A stretch of DNA of 6,742 bases from Candidatus Woesearchaeota archaeon (GCA_018303575.1 JAGVXW010000041.1:1-6742), one strand, 5' to 3'; counted from the stretch's first letter, positions 1-5,989 are shown. The notes: generated by a model from the letters alone, not told the origin. Numbers and translations: made by a program.

Positions 1-2
1 TC

Positions 3-1616
3 CTCGGGAGGACGCTCGACGAGTGCAAGCTCCGCCTCACGGACAGCTTCTACCAGGATTCGACCGCTGATTTTCCCGGAAGGGCGGTGCTGGACGGCAT
101 GCGCCTCCTGAAGATGTCCTTCATCAAGCTCGATGATTACAAGCTGAACACCGCGGCCAAAATGATCCTGGGCCAGGAGAAGCTGCTCATCGGCGACAAC
201 AGGTTTGAGGAGATCGAGCGGCTCTACCGGGAGGACACGCAGAAGCTCGTCGATTACAACCTCAAGGATGCCCAGCTTGTCTTTGATATCATACAGAAGT
301 CACAGGCGCTTGATCTCAGCATCCGGCGCTCCCAGCTCACGAGGATGCAGCTGGATCGGGTGAGCGCCAGCATTGCGTCGCTTGATTCCCTCTATCTGCG
401 GGCGCTCAAGGAAAAGAAGATTGTCGCCCCGACTGCGATCGTGAACGAGCGGGAAGAGCGCATCAAGGGCGGCTTTGTCATGGAGTCCAAGCCCGGGGTG
501 TACGACACGATCATTGTCCTCGACTTCAAGAGCCTGTACCCGAGCATCATCCGCACTTTCAACATCGACCCCTATAGTTTTGTGCCGAAGGAGAGATATG
601 CCAAAATCCCAGATGAGGAGAAAGCGCAGCTCATCGAGGCGCCGAACGGCGCCCATTTCAGGAACGATAACGGCATCCTCCCAGAGCTGATTCAGCACCT
701 GTGGCAGCAGCGGGATGCGGCCAAGAAGAGGAAGGATATGCTCGCGAGCCAGGCCATCAAGATTCTTATGAACTCGTATTTTGGGATACTCGCGAACCCC
801 GCCTGCAGGTTCTACAATCTCGAGATGGCCAACGCTATCACCCATTTCGGCCAGTTTCTGAACAAGCTCACCGCGGAAAAGGTGCGCGAGCAGGGCTACG
901 AAGTCATCTACGGAGACACCGATTCCATCTTCATCGACGCTCCGGGAAAAGACCTCTCCTCAGCCGAAAAACTGGGCCGGGAGCTGGAGCAATATATCAA
1001 CGCATTCTACAAGGCGTACGTCAGGAAAACCTTCAACCGCGAGTCGTTCATCGAGCTCGAGTTCGACCGCGCGTTTAGCAAGTTCCTCATGCCCCGCGTC
1101 CGGCACAGCGACGAGGGAGCGAAGAAGCGCTACGCCGGCCTCGTCGTTGAGGACGGCAGGGAGGACATCGTCGTCGTCGGCCTCGAGTTTGTCAGGCGCG
1201 ACTGGACCGAGGTGGCGAAGAAATTCCAGATGGGGCTCCTCCACCATATCTTCCATGACAAGCCGATGGAGCAGTATATCCGCCAGTTCGTCGCCGATTT
1301 GCGACAGGGCAAAATGGACGCCGACCTCATCTACAGGAAGGCCATCCGGAAGGGCGTGGCCGAGTACACGAAGACAACCCCGCCGCACATCAAGGCGGCG
1401 CGCAAGCTCGGCCGGGAGCTGCCCGGCCTCATTGAGTATGTCATGACCCTTGACGGCCCGGAGCCCCTGGAGAAGAATTCCCGGCCTCTTGATTACGACC
1501 ATTATATCGAAAAGCAGATCAAGCCGATCGCGGACTCCATCCTCAGTTTCCAGGACAAGAGCTTTGACGACATCGTCGCGACGCACAAGCAGACTGATTT
1601 GTCGAAGTTTGGGTAA
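3..1616 (+). CDS. polB: DNA polymerase II-type, family B (5' partial)
   Basis: Replicative or repair DNA polymerase with 3'-5' proofreading, acting on the chromosome. The reading frame is open to the left edge (537 residues visible), so the apparent GTG at 87 is internal and the true start is outside the window. Visible in order: the end of the exonuclease domain with Exo III (Tyr at 255-257, YNLKD); polymerase motif A DFKSLYPS at 522-545; motif B KILMNSYFG at 759-785; motif C YGDTDS at 909-926. All catalytic Asp, Lys, Asn and Gly residues are present, and no intein interrupts these usual intein sites. The thumb segment (DWTEVAKKFQ, then YRKAIRKGVAEYTK, then PPHIKAARKLG) follows E. coli Pol II closely from memory, which places it in the Pol II-like branch. 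The C-terminus QTDLSKFG fits a PCNA-interacting box (Q-x-x-L-x-x-F) with its last aromatic replaced by Gly. Exo I and Exo II lie outside the window. Family assignment is very secure; the cellular role is not. Confidence 0.96.
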   Translation, partial: LGRTLDECKLRLTDSFYQDSTADFPGRAVLDGMRLLKMSFIKLDDYKLNTAAKMILGQEKLLIGDNRFEEIERLYREDTQKLVDYNLKDAQLVFDIIQKSQALDLSIRRSQLTRMQLDRVSASIASLDSLYLRALKEKKIVAPTAIVNEREERIKGGFVMESKPGVYDTIIVLDFKSLYPSIIRTFNIDPYSFVPKERYAKIPDEEKAQLIEAPNGAHFRNDNGILPELIQHLWQQRDAAKKRKDMLASQAIKILMNSYFGILANPACRFYNLEMANAITHFGQFLNKLTAEKVREQGYEVIYGDTDSIFIDAPGKDLSSAEKLGRELEQYINAFYKAYVRKTFNRESFIELEFDRAFSKFLMPRVRHSDEGAKKRYAGLVVEDGREDIVVVGLEFVRRDWTEVAKKFQMGLLHHIFHDKPMEQYIRQFVADLRQGKMDADLIYRKAIRKGVAEYTKTTPPHIKAARKLGRELPGLIEYVMTLDGPEPLEKNSRPLDYDHYIEKQIKPIADSILSFQDKSFDDIVATHKQTDLSKFG

Positions 1617-1617
1617 C

Positions 1618-1625
1618 TTTTTATA
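1618..1625 (+). promoter_or_regulatory. Archaeal TATA box for the membrane HTH gene
   Basis: TTTTTATA begins one base after the polymerase stop codon. Its last A is 23 bases before the ATG at 1648, so transcription should begin at or next to that ATG (leaderless mRNA). The same spacing occurs at two other promoters in this window (3005-3012 and 6483-6490). Confidence 0.7.
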
Positions 1626-1647
1626 GTCTTCACTATTGTTATGGCCC

Positions 1648-2373
1648 ATGAAGGGGGTCTTATGGCTGGGCGTGATCCTGCTCCTTTTTCCCATAGCCAC
1701 GGCCCTGACTTCCTACATCGATGAGGAAATCACGCTCCAGCCGAATGGCGATGCCTACGTCAGGGGCACGACGAATGTGGATTTCCTGACAGACCTCCAT
1801 CCCGAAAACAACAAGGTCAATGGCCTGACATCAGACCTCACCACAAAGAAAGGGAAGCATTGGCTGTTCACGCTTTCACCGCAGGGAAACATCACGGCTT
1901 CTCTCGTCAAGGTGCGCCTGCCCAAGGGAAGCGTCATCAATTACATCAAGAGCAACCATGCGCTGTCCATCTCAACGTCTAACGACATCATCACACTCGC
2001 ATTCTCAGGGGACGATAGCCCCGCTATTCAGGTGCAGTATAGCATCACCCCCCTGCAGTCCACTCCCATCTTCTGGGCCTGGATCTTCGGCGGATTGTCG
2101 GTGGCCCTGGCGGTGCTGCTCGCGATAAAGCGCTCGAAGAAAAGCTCGAAGCTCGACCTTCTCCGGCCAACGTTGAATGAGACGCAAATCAAGATCATTG
2201 ATGCCCTCTTGGAAAAGGGCGGCGAGGCCAGCCAGACCACGTTGCAATACATGACGAACACCCCCAAGGCCTCGCTCTCTCGGAATGTCGAGATCCTCGC
2301 ACAGAAGAAGATCGTCCAGAAATTCTTCAACGGCACCTCTAATTACATCAAGATCCACCCGAAGATGAAGTAG
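1648..2373 (+). CDS. Membrane-anchored winged-helix transcriptional regulator
   Basis: Predicted 241-residue one-component sensor. Residues 1-20 (MKGVLWLGVILLLFPIATAL) form a signal peptide or N-terminal membrane helix. Residues 21-138 are a beta-rich, presumably extracytoplasmic domain. Residues 141-160 are a membrane span (IFWAWIFGGL then SVALAVLLAI) followed by a basic stop-transfer stretch KRSKKSSK. Residues 176-240 match an archaeal MarR/ArsR-like winged helix: ETQIKIIDALLEKGGEASQ, then a recognition helix near TPKASLSRNVEILAQKK, then a wing ending NYIKIHP. This order (signal peptide, outer domain, span, cytoplasmic wHTH) is common in archaea and suggests gene control from the membrane; target and signal are unknown. 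ATG 1648 is preferred over TTG 1636 because the signal peptide starts there and the TATA box is correctly spaced. It follows polB by 31 bases but has its own promoter. Confidence 0.85.
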   Translation: MKGVLWLGVILLLFPIATALTSYIDEEITLQPNGDAYVRGTTNVDFLTDLHPENNKVNGLTSDLTTKKGKHWLFTLSPQGNITASLVKVRLPKGSVINYIKSNHALSISTSNDIITLAFSGDDSPAIQVQYSITPLQSTPIFWAWIFGGLSVALAVLLAIKRSKKSSKLDLLRPTLNETQIKIIDALLEKGGEASQTTLQYMTNTPKASLSRNVEILAQKKIVQKFFNGTSNYIKIHPKMK

Positions 2374-2389
2374 GGAATGGTACGAGCGC

Positions 2390-2423
2390 CCTTTTCTTGT
2401 GAAACATCTGATTTATTATTTTC
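2390..2423 (+). terminator. Possible T-rich terminator after the HTH gene
   Basis: Two T-rich tracts (CTTTTCTT at 2390-2397 and ATTTATTATTTTCC near 2410-2423) follow the stop codon, as archaeal intrinsic terminators often do. A 6-base inverted repeat ATCTGA (2406-2411) / TCAGAT (2428-2433) spans the second tract. The signal is weak. Confidence 0.35.
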
Positions 2424-2452
2424 CACTTCAGATAGAAGGATAATCAAACTCC

Positions 2453-2460
2453 TCTATAAG
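2453..2460 (+). promoter_or_regulatory. Weak TATA-like element upstream of the RHH gene
   Basis: TCTATAAG is the best TATA-like match between 2377 and 2540. It would start transcription near 2481 and leave a leader of about 75 bases before the RHH start at 2555. A leadered message agrees with the good ribosome binding site there. The rest of 2377-2540 shows no gene that can be supported. Confidence 0.3.
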
Positions 2461-2542
2461 CCAAACCCTAATCAGCTCCCGCTCCAAAGCAGCGATGGGG
2501 GTATCGATAGGGGCCTTCCACTAGAGGAAAATAAAAAGGGGT

Positions 2543-2548
2543 GGAGGT
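2543..2548 (+). promoter_or_regulatory. Shine-Dalgarno site deciding the TTG start
   Basis: GGAGGT lies six bases before TTG 2555, good spacing for a ribosome binding site. The ATG at 2550 is only one base from it and reads another frame, so this site picks TTG 2555. Confidence 0.6.
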
Positions 2549-2554
2549 CATGCT

Positions 2555-2746
2555 TTGGTCAGCAATCATAGGATTGTCGTCCGCGTCACGAAAAGCCAGC
2601 TTGAACGGATCAGGAACAACACAGAGGCCACAGGCCACTCAACCATATCCGCGTACCTGCGCTCCTTGGCGCTGGAGCATGACAATCCCCTGCAGGCGAA
2701 GGTGCATGAAATCTATCAGGTGTTCGTGAACAAAGCGGAAACTTGA
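2555..2746 (+). CDS. Ribbon-helix-helix (CopG/Arc-like) DNA-binding protein
   Basis: A 63-residue protein with the RHH pattern. Residues 5-11 (HRIVVRV) form the DNA-contacting beta strand, 13-25 (KSQLERIRNNTEA) helix 1, and 29-43 (STISAYLRSLALEHD) helix 2. A short C-terminal helix (QAKVHEIYQVFVNK) follows. RHH proteins bind DNA as dimers and are often antitoxins, plasmid regulators or small orphan repressors in archaea. No toxin follows in the same transcript: the next gene is about 290 bases away. It may bind one of the nearby inverted repeats, including the palindrome at 2991-3002, but that is a guess. The start is TTG 2555 on the strength of the Shine-Dalgarno spacing and because the beta strand follows directly. 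Confidence 0.72.
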   Translation: MVSNHRIVVRVTKSQLERIRNNTEATGHSTISAYLRSLALEHDNPLQAKVHEIYQVFVNKAET

Positions 2747-2767
2747 ATCCGGTCGGAAACACCTGTG

Positions 2768-2791
2768 CACCGATTCCATATTTATCGACGC
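2768..2791 (+). pseudogene. Fragment resembling polymerase B motif C (TDSIFIDA)
   Basis: This 24-base stretch matches positions 917-940 of the polymerase gene at 22 of 24 bases. In the matching frame it encodes TDSIFIDA, the same eight residues as the polymerase. Differences at 2780 and 2783, and at the last base of the Ala codon (2792), are all in third codon positions and synonymous. Similarity ends sharply on both sides, and no start, stop or other polymerase motif surrounds it. The simplest reading is a remnant of a second, diverged family-B polymerase gene left by deletion or recombination. Chance is not excluded, though a hand estimate makes it very unlikely within this window. Confidence 0.45.
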
Positions 2792-2826
2792 GGCACATGT
2801 GTTTCCTCCCCCAATAGTGCCTGACC

Positions 2827-2850
2827 CTGACGCTGCGGCGCCAGCGTCAG
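2827..2850. repeat. GC-rich inverted repeat (hairpin)
   Basis: Perfect 9-base arms CTGACGCTG (2827-2835) and CAGCGTCAG (2842-2850) with a six-base loop. A short CTTTT follows five bases later. It could be a weak terminator after the RHH gene or a DNA recognition site. Confidence 0.6.
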
Positions 2851-2863
2851 CTCGGCTTTTGGC

Positions 2864-2970
2864 CTAACGTAACTGGTTGGCGGTCTGAAGCGATACCGCC
2901 AATTTGTGCTTCGGGACGCCCCATGCTTCATCAATAACTTCCTGCCCTATTGTTCCCGAAACTCCGTTAG
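2864..2970. other. Nested inverted repeats, possible structured RNA or recombination site
   Basis: Three complementary pairs nest here. An outer pair CTAACG (2864-2869) / CGTTAG (2965-2970) encloses a hairpin TTGGCGGT (2877-2884) / ACCGCCAA (2895-2902) and a longer-loop pair TTCGGGA (2910-2916) / TCCCGAA (2954-2960). Together they could fold as a branched, roughly 107-base element. No ORF of substance covers it. The outer motifs recall integron attC core sites, but the right-hand site GTTAGTT breaks the GTTRRRY consensus. A non-coding RNA, a recombination site or chance are all open. Confidence 0.35.
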
Positions 2971-2990
2971 TTCAGCCAGAATAATACCCA

Positions 2991-3002
2991 AATCTTGAGA
3001 TT
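2991..3002. promoter_or_regulatory. Palindrome abutting the cassette promoter
   Basis: AATCTTGAGATT has 5-base arms AATCT/AGATT around TG and ends two bases before the TATA box, over the position of the TFB recognition element. A dimeric regulator bound here would block initiation, so it is a candidate operator for the cassette. Confidence 0.35.
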
Positions 3003-3004
3003 CC

Positions 3005-3012
3005 TTTATATA
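3005..3012 (+). promoter_or_regulatory. Strong archaeal TATA box of the accessory cassette
   Basis: TTTATATA is close to the archaeal consensus. Its last A is 23 bases before ATG 3035, the same spacing as the promoters at 1618 and 6483. It is the best promoter for the genes from 3035 to 6301. Confidence 0.75.
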
Positions 3013-3034
3013 ATCTGCTCTTCCTCGCCTGCCT

Positions 3035-3295
3035 ATGAACCAAGAATCAGTCATGCAGGAACTTGATAAGGGAATGGTCGCAGGCCTCGGACTTTTGGCT
3101 AGAGGCTCTCCGCAAAAAACTTATTCGACCAATCCGGAAGGTTCCCGCCTTTGGCAACTCAACACCGGTTCGCAATTTAACTTCTTTAAACTTCTTAAGG
3201 CAGTAATTTATTTACTTTCGTACCTCCAGCATGCCGGGATGTGCGTCTTCCCAGAAAACTGCAAATGGAGGCGGGGAACATTACTCTCTATCTGA
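3035..3295 (+). CDS. Small hypothetical protein at a leaderless start
   Basis: An 86-residue ORF whose ATG sits exactly where the TATA box at 3005-3012 predicts a leaderless start; that is the main reason to take it seriously. No family is recognised. The N-terminal half is polar. Residues 48-67 (FNFFKLLKAVIYLLSYLQHA) are hydrophobic and could form an amphipathic or membrane helix. The tail CVFPENCKWRRG has two Cys but no complete zinc motif. It overlaps the next gene by 31 bases in another frame, which is long for a natural overlap. It could be a leader ORF, a genuine small partner of the cassette, or an N-terminal part of the next gene displaced by a frameshift. Confidence 0.45.
   Translation: MNQESVMQELDKGMVAGLGLLARGSPQKTYSTNPEGSRLWQLNTGSQFNFFKLLKAVIYLLSYLQHAGMCVFPENCKWRRGTLLSI
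3204..3214 (+). promoter_or_regulatory. Possible internal TATA-like element
   Basis: TAATTTATTTA is an AT-rich stretch that would place initiation near 3237, just before GTG 3241. It offers the Ntn-fold gene its own promoter, but it is a weaker match than the one at 3005. Confidence 0.3.
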
Positions 3296-4503
3296 TTGGG
3301 AAGGCGTCGGATAGTTCTCTGGTCTTTGCCAGCGACGGACGGTCCATTGATAAGGAGGATAAAACGATAACAGACGATCACCAAAAATTTCACTATCTTC
3401 CCCCTAATCTCGTTCTTGCCATGAGCGGATTGGGTGCTGTTCTTGAGAACCTGCAGATTCACTTTGGACAACTCAATTCGTCTCCAAATGGGGTGTTAGC
3501 GCAGTATGCAATTCGATCCGGAAGCGAGAATGTCGTAATAAGGAAAATCGCAGAGTTTTTCCGGGACAAGCTAGTTCGTGAAGGAAAGCCCTATAGTGCA
3601 TTAGACTCTGATGCAACGCTTATCAGTTGGGATCAAAGCCATCCAATGTACACTAGGATAATGATAACAGGCGGTTCCAGTCCGGACATTGAAATCAGTA
3701 GCGATGCTGGCTTTTCGTATCTGATTGGAGGTAGTGGACGCCGGTTGGCGGGAAAGCATATTCTCCAGCATATTCTCGGGGGCAATGCCAGATTGGACGT
3801 GTCTTCAATGCTCGGGTTCTTTAATTATATCCTGGAACAAGTCTCCGGGAAGCAGGAAGGTGTTGGGGGAGATCGCTACTTTGCTGTGTTGGGCGAGCGG
3901 GGTTATGGCGCGCTTGATCACTGCCTGCTGGATATTGACAAACAGACTGAGCGAATGCGCCCCATGTTCCGGCAGGGAGGCATTGGAGAAGACCTAGCTC
4001 GTGTTTTAAGGGACACAAAGGGAAATAAAGCCGCCATAGAGGAGATGATGAGATTCATACAACAAAATCAGCGTATGGATTCGCTCGTTGAATTGTGTGA
4101 AGACGCTGCGTATACGGATAAACCGGAAGGCGCTCCTTATCATCATGCAGCGGCGGCCTTTTCATTGCTCATGTCACTTGGAAGTGTCATTGAGGAACAC
4201 AAGGCGGGGAGGACTCCTCATCTTGGTAAGAAGATATTGCCCTACCATGCGGGAGTCGTATATGCTCTGATGGGAAGCATCGCATTACGCCTCGGCGATA
4301 GGGAACTCGCAAAAACTTACTTTGACAAGGCCGGCGACCTGAACCCTGGATCTGAATTAAAAAAGGAAGCAGAAGCGTCAATCCGGTGTTTCAAGGGGGG
4401 GTTTCGTCTGGGACAGGTTCCCAGGCAAGGCCTCGAATGGATGCTTGAGAACTTTGTGCAGTCCGGTACATTTACGGTCGATGAAATAAGACGTATTCAA
4501 TGA
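3265..4503 (+). CDS. Ntn-hydrolase/proteasome-fold protein with TPR-like tail
   Basis: A 412-residue protein, the first of three overlapping genes. Residues 5-215 follow the proteasome subunit fold: strand ITLYLIG (6-12); LVFASDGRS with Asp24 at the place of proteasome Asp17; DHQKFHYL with Lys41 at that of Lys33; LAMSGLGAV (51-59) like the Gly47 loop; YLIGGSGRRLAG (152-163) like the GSG turn before helix H3; and GVGGDRYFAVLG (199-210) like the later conserved strand. The nucleophile is unclear. Thr7 could serve after removal of six residues, but an ungapped alignment puts Leu8 at position 1, and the usual Asp166 and Ser169 equivalents appear absent. Residues 240-412 are helical, with one TPR-like repeat at 326-360 (LMGSIALRLGDRELAKTYF). 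Start ATG 3265 is preferred because the fold begins there; GTG 3241 is an alternative, and neither has a Shine-Dalgarno site. It could be an active peptidase or amidase, or an inactive binding scaffold. No named family is recognised. Confidence 0.78.
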   Translation: MEAGNITLYLIGKASDSSLVFASDGRSIDKEDKTITDDHQKFHYLPPNLVLAMSGLGAVLENLQIHFGQLNSSPNGVLAQYAIRSGSENVVIRKIAEFFRDKLVREGKPYSALDSDATLISWDQSHPMYTRIMITGGSSPDIEISSDAGFSYLIGGSGRRLAGKHILQHILGGNARLDVSSMLGFFNYILEQVSGKQEGVGGDRYFAVLGERGYGALDHCLLDIDKQTERMRPMFRQGGIGEDLARVLRDTKGNKAAIEEMMRFIQQNQRMDSLVELCEDAAYTDKPEGAPYHHAAAAFSLLMSLGSVIEEHKAGRTPHLGKKILPYHAGVVYALMGSIALRLGDRELAKTYFDKAGDLNPGSELKKEAEASIRCFKGGFRLGQVPRQGLEWMLENFVQSGTFTVDEIRRIQ

Positions 4504-5600
4504 ACATGAAAAATCATTCATTGGAATGGATTGTGGACGAACAGGGAGATGGGGGTGATTTAGATGGAATACTCTCCATTAAGCCGCTGGAAGAACCACT
4601 TAGCTCCAAGGAAAAGATAGCGGCGATCAGGCGGGACATTGATCGCATTGAGGGAAAGAAGGCGCAGGCCTATAAATCCGGAAGGCTACCCATGGTCCTG
4701 ATTTATGAAGGCCATCTTTCCGCCAAGCAGCGAGAACTCGCGGAGACTCTCGATGGGGACCCCGGGGAGCCTCCCCATAGGCATGATGATTTTCTCTTTG
4801 GAGCGCCCGGCTACCGAAAGGAAATCCAGGATATCGAGCGGTACTTTTCGATTTCAGACAGGCTGGCTGTCCTCAAAACGCAACAGGACTTGGTACACGC
4901 CGCATTAGGTGTCCGGCTTCTTAACATGACGGGAAAGGTGCTGGATAACTATGAGGTGGGCATTCCGGCAGACTATCGGCTTGAATTGCTCAAGCGCGCA
5001 GGCAGGTACTGTGAGGCGGCAAATCTTTTCCAAAGAATAAGGAAGGGAGATGTGAATCTTCACGAGTTTCAGGAACAAGTTATGAACGGCTTTCTGTTTC
5101 GGGTCACCACCACGCCACCAGATAAGAGTTTTGGGAGGGGATTCGAGCGGCCAGATGATAAGTTCGTAGATCTCTTTGGGCATGTTTACGAATACAACTA
5201 TCGAATGGGAGATAGCTATGTTTCGACAACAAAGTCGCTGGGCTCCATTAAAGATACGTGGTTCAGGCCAAGAGAGCAAGGCGGGTTCGGGCGAACGCCG
5301 GATGACTTAAGAAGAAGGCCCTTATATGTGTATGTCATTAATCCACGTGCCATGCTGGGCCTTGACGTCGAAAACTCCCCCGAGACCTATATGAACGTCT
5401 TATCCAAGATAGACCCGGGAGGCATTCTACCTCGGAATACAGCCTTTGTGCAAAAGGAAGTTGCTGTCTGCGGCAAAATTGACCCCAGAGATATCAAGTG
5501 TGCCTTCAAGCTGGGCTATGATGGAAGAGAAATTAAACTCCAAGATCTTCGAAAAAACAATGCCTACCCTATGAGCGACTGGGAGCTTCCGGGAGCATGA
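4500..5600 (+). CDS. ADP-ribosyltransferase, cholera/pertussis toxin type, with helical N-terminus
   Basis: A 366-residue protein whose C-terminal domain (about 196-350) carries R-S-E class mono-ADP-ribosyltransferase motifs, which transfer ADP-ribose from NAD+ to a target. GFLFRVTTTPPD supplies Arg201 (cf. toxin LYRADSRPPD); VDLFGHVYEY gives His228, a spacing close to toxin His44; SYVSTTKSLGSI gives Ser242-Thr243-Thr244; RPLYVYVINPRAMLGLDV matches the strand before the catalytic loop; FVQKEVAVCGKIDPRDIK gives Gln318-x-Glu320. All expected catalytic residues are present. Q-x-E, as in pertussis toxin, hints at a non-arginine target, a family-level rule that may not hold. Residues 1-195 are mostly helical and charged, with no signal peptide, so action inside the cell is likely. 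The ATG overlaps the previous stop as ATGA, implying translational coupling. Target unknown; catalytic fold quite secure. Confidence 0.82.
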   Translation: MNMKNHSLEWIVDEQGDGGDLDGILSIKPLEEPLSSKEKIAAIRRDIDRIEGKKAQAYKSGRLPMVLIYEGHLSAKQRELAETLDGDPGEPPHRHDDFLFGAPGYRKEIQDIERYFSISDRLAVLKTQQDLVHAALGVRLLNMTGKVLDNYEVGIPADYRLELLKRAGRYCEAANLFQRIRKGDVNLHEFQEQVMNGFLFRVTTTPPDKSFGRGFERPDDKFVDLFGHVYEYNYRMGDSYVSTTKSLGSIKDTWFRPREQGGFGRTPDDLRRRPLYVYVINPRAMLGLDVENSPETYMNVLSKIDPGGILPRNTAFVQKEVAVCGKIDPRDIKCAFKLGYDGREIKLQDLRKNNAYPMSDWELPGA

Positions 5601-5989
5601 AACGCATCGACATTCCAAAAGGAAAACTGAATCAGTGTCCTTCTTTTGACAAGGTTCCCTGGCAGTACTGTGAATTCTGCGGAGAGAAACATACGACCTA
5701 TTCCATTCAGGGCATCCGCACCTGTGAAAAGCACAAGGAGGACATGTTGCTTCTGATTTGCCCCCTATGCGGCCTTAACCTAGCAATCCATGAAGGCGGC
5801 TTCGCTGGGCAAAGATTTTGGTGCGTAGTACACGGCGGATTCCATGGAAATGAACTCAGATGGGATACCCGGAGGGATGAGCACGGAAGAATAAAGAGGT
5901 ACTGGACCGATGGGGAGATAAATAAAAGAAGGCAAATTGCGGAAGCACTCAATGATCGCTATTACGGAAAGGTCGCGAAGGACATATAA
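5597..5989 (+). CDS. Double zinc-ribbon protein
   Basis: A 130-residue protein with two tandem metal-binding units. The first is C25-x2-C28 with C43-x2-H46; the second is C55-x2-C58 (CPLCG) with C76-x2-H79 (CVVH). Cys14 is extra. A basic, helical tail follows (residues 88-130, including WTDGEINKRRQIAEALNDRYY). Zinc ribbons of this kind bind nucleic acid or protein partners; nothing here points to an enzyme. The ATG overlaps the ADP-ribosyltransferase stop as ATGA, so the two should be made in fixed proportion. By analogy with toxin operons it could be the antitoxin, adaptor or target-selecting subunit of the ADP-ribosyltransferase; this is inference from position only. No named family is recognised. 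Confidence 0.8.
   Translation: MKRIDIPKGKLNQCPSFDKVPWQYCEFCGEKHTTYSIQGIRTCEKHKEDMLLLICPLCGLNLAIHEGGFAGQRFWCVVHGGFHGNELRWDTRRDEHGRIKRYWTDGEINKRRQIAEALNDRYYGKVAKDI

Noticed and set aside
300..1700. Long minus-strand ORFs opposite the polymerase
   Set aside because: The polymerase frame has all family motifs; the opposite frames are open because of GC-rich codons and show no domain.
2377..2571. 64-residue ORF between the HTH and RHH genes
   Set aside because: No recognisable domain, no good start signal, and its end covers the RHH start region in another frame.
2541..2729. ORF overlapping the RHH gene in another frame
   Set aside because: A shadow of the RHH gene; the Shine-Dalgarno spacing and RHH pattern favour the frame starting at 2555.
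2747..2768. Intein remnant upstream of the TDSIFIDA fragment
   Set aside because: Motif C is a known intein site, but no His-Asn C-terminus precedes the Thr and no intein blocks are seen upstream.
2862..2972. Integron attC-like site (GCCTAAC ... GTTAGTT)
   Set aside because: The left core fits RYYYAAC, but the right core breaks GTTRRRY and no complementary inner L boxes are found. No integrase gene is visible.
2965..2998. Resemblance to a tRNA D-arm (TAGTTCAGCCAGAATAATAC)
   Set aside because: The D-loop is too short and no matching acceptor, anticodon or T arms can be folded around it.
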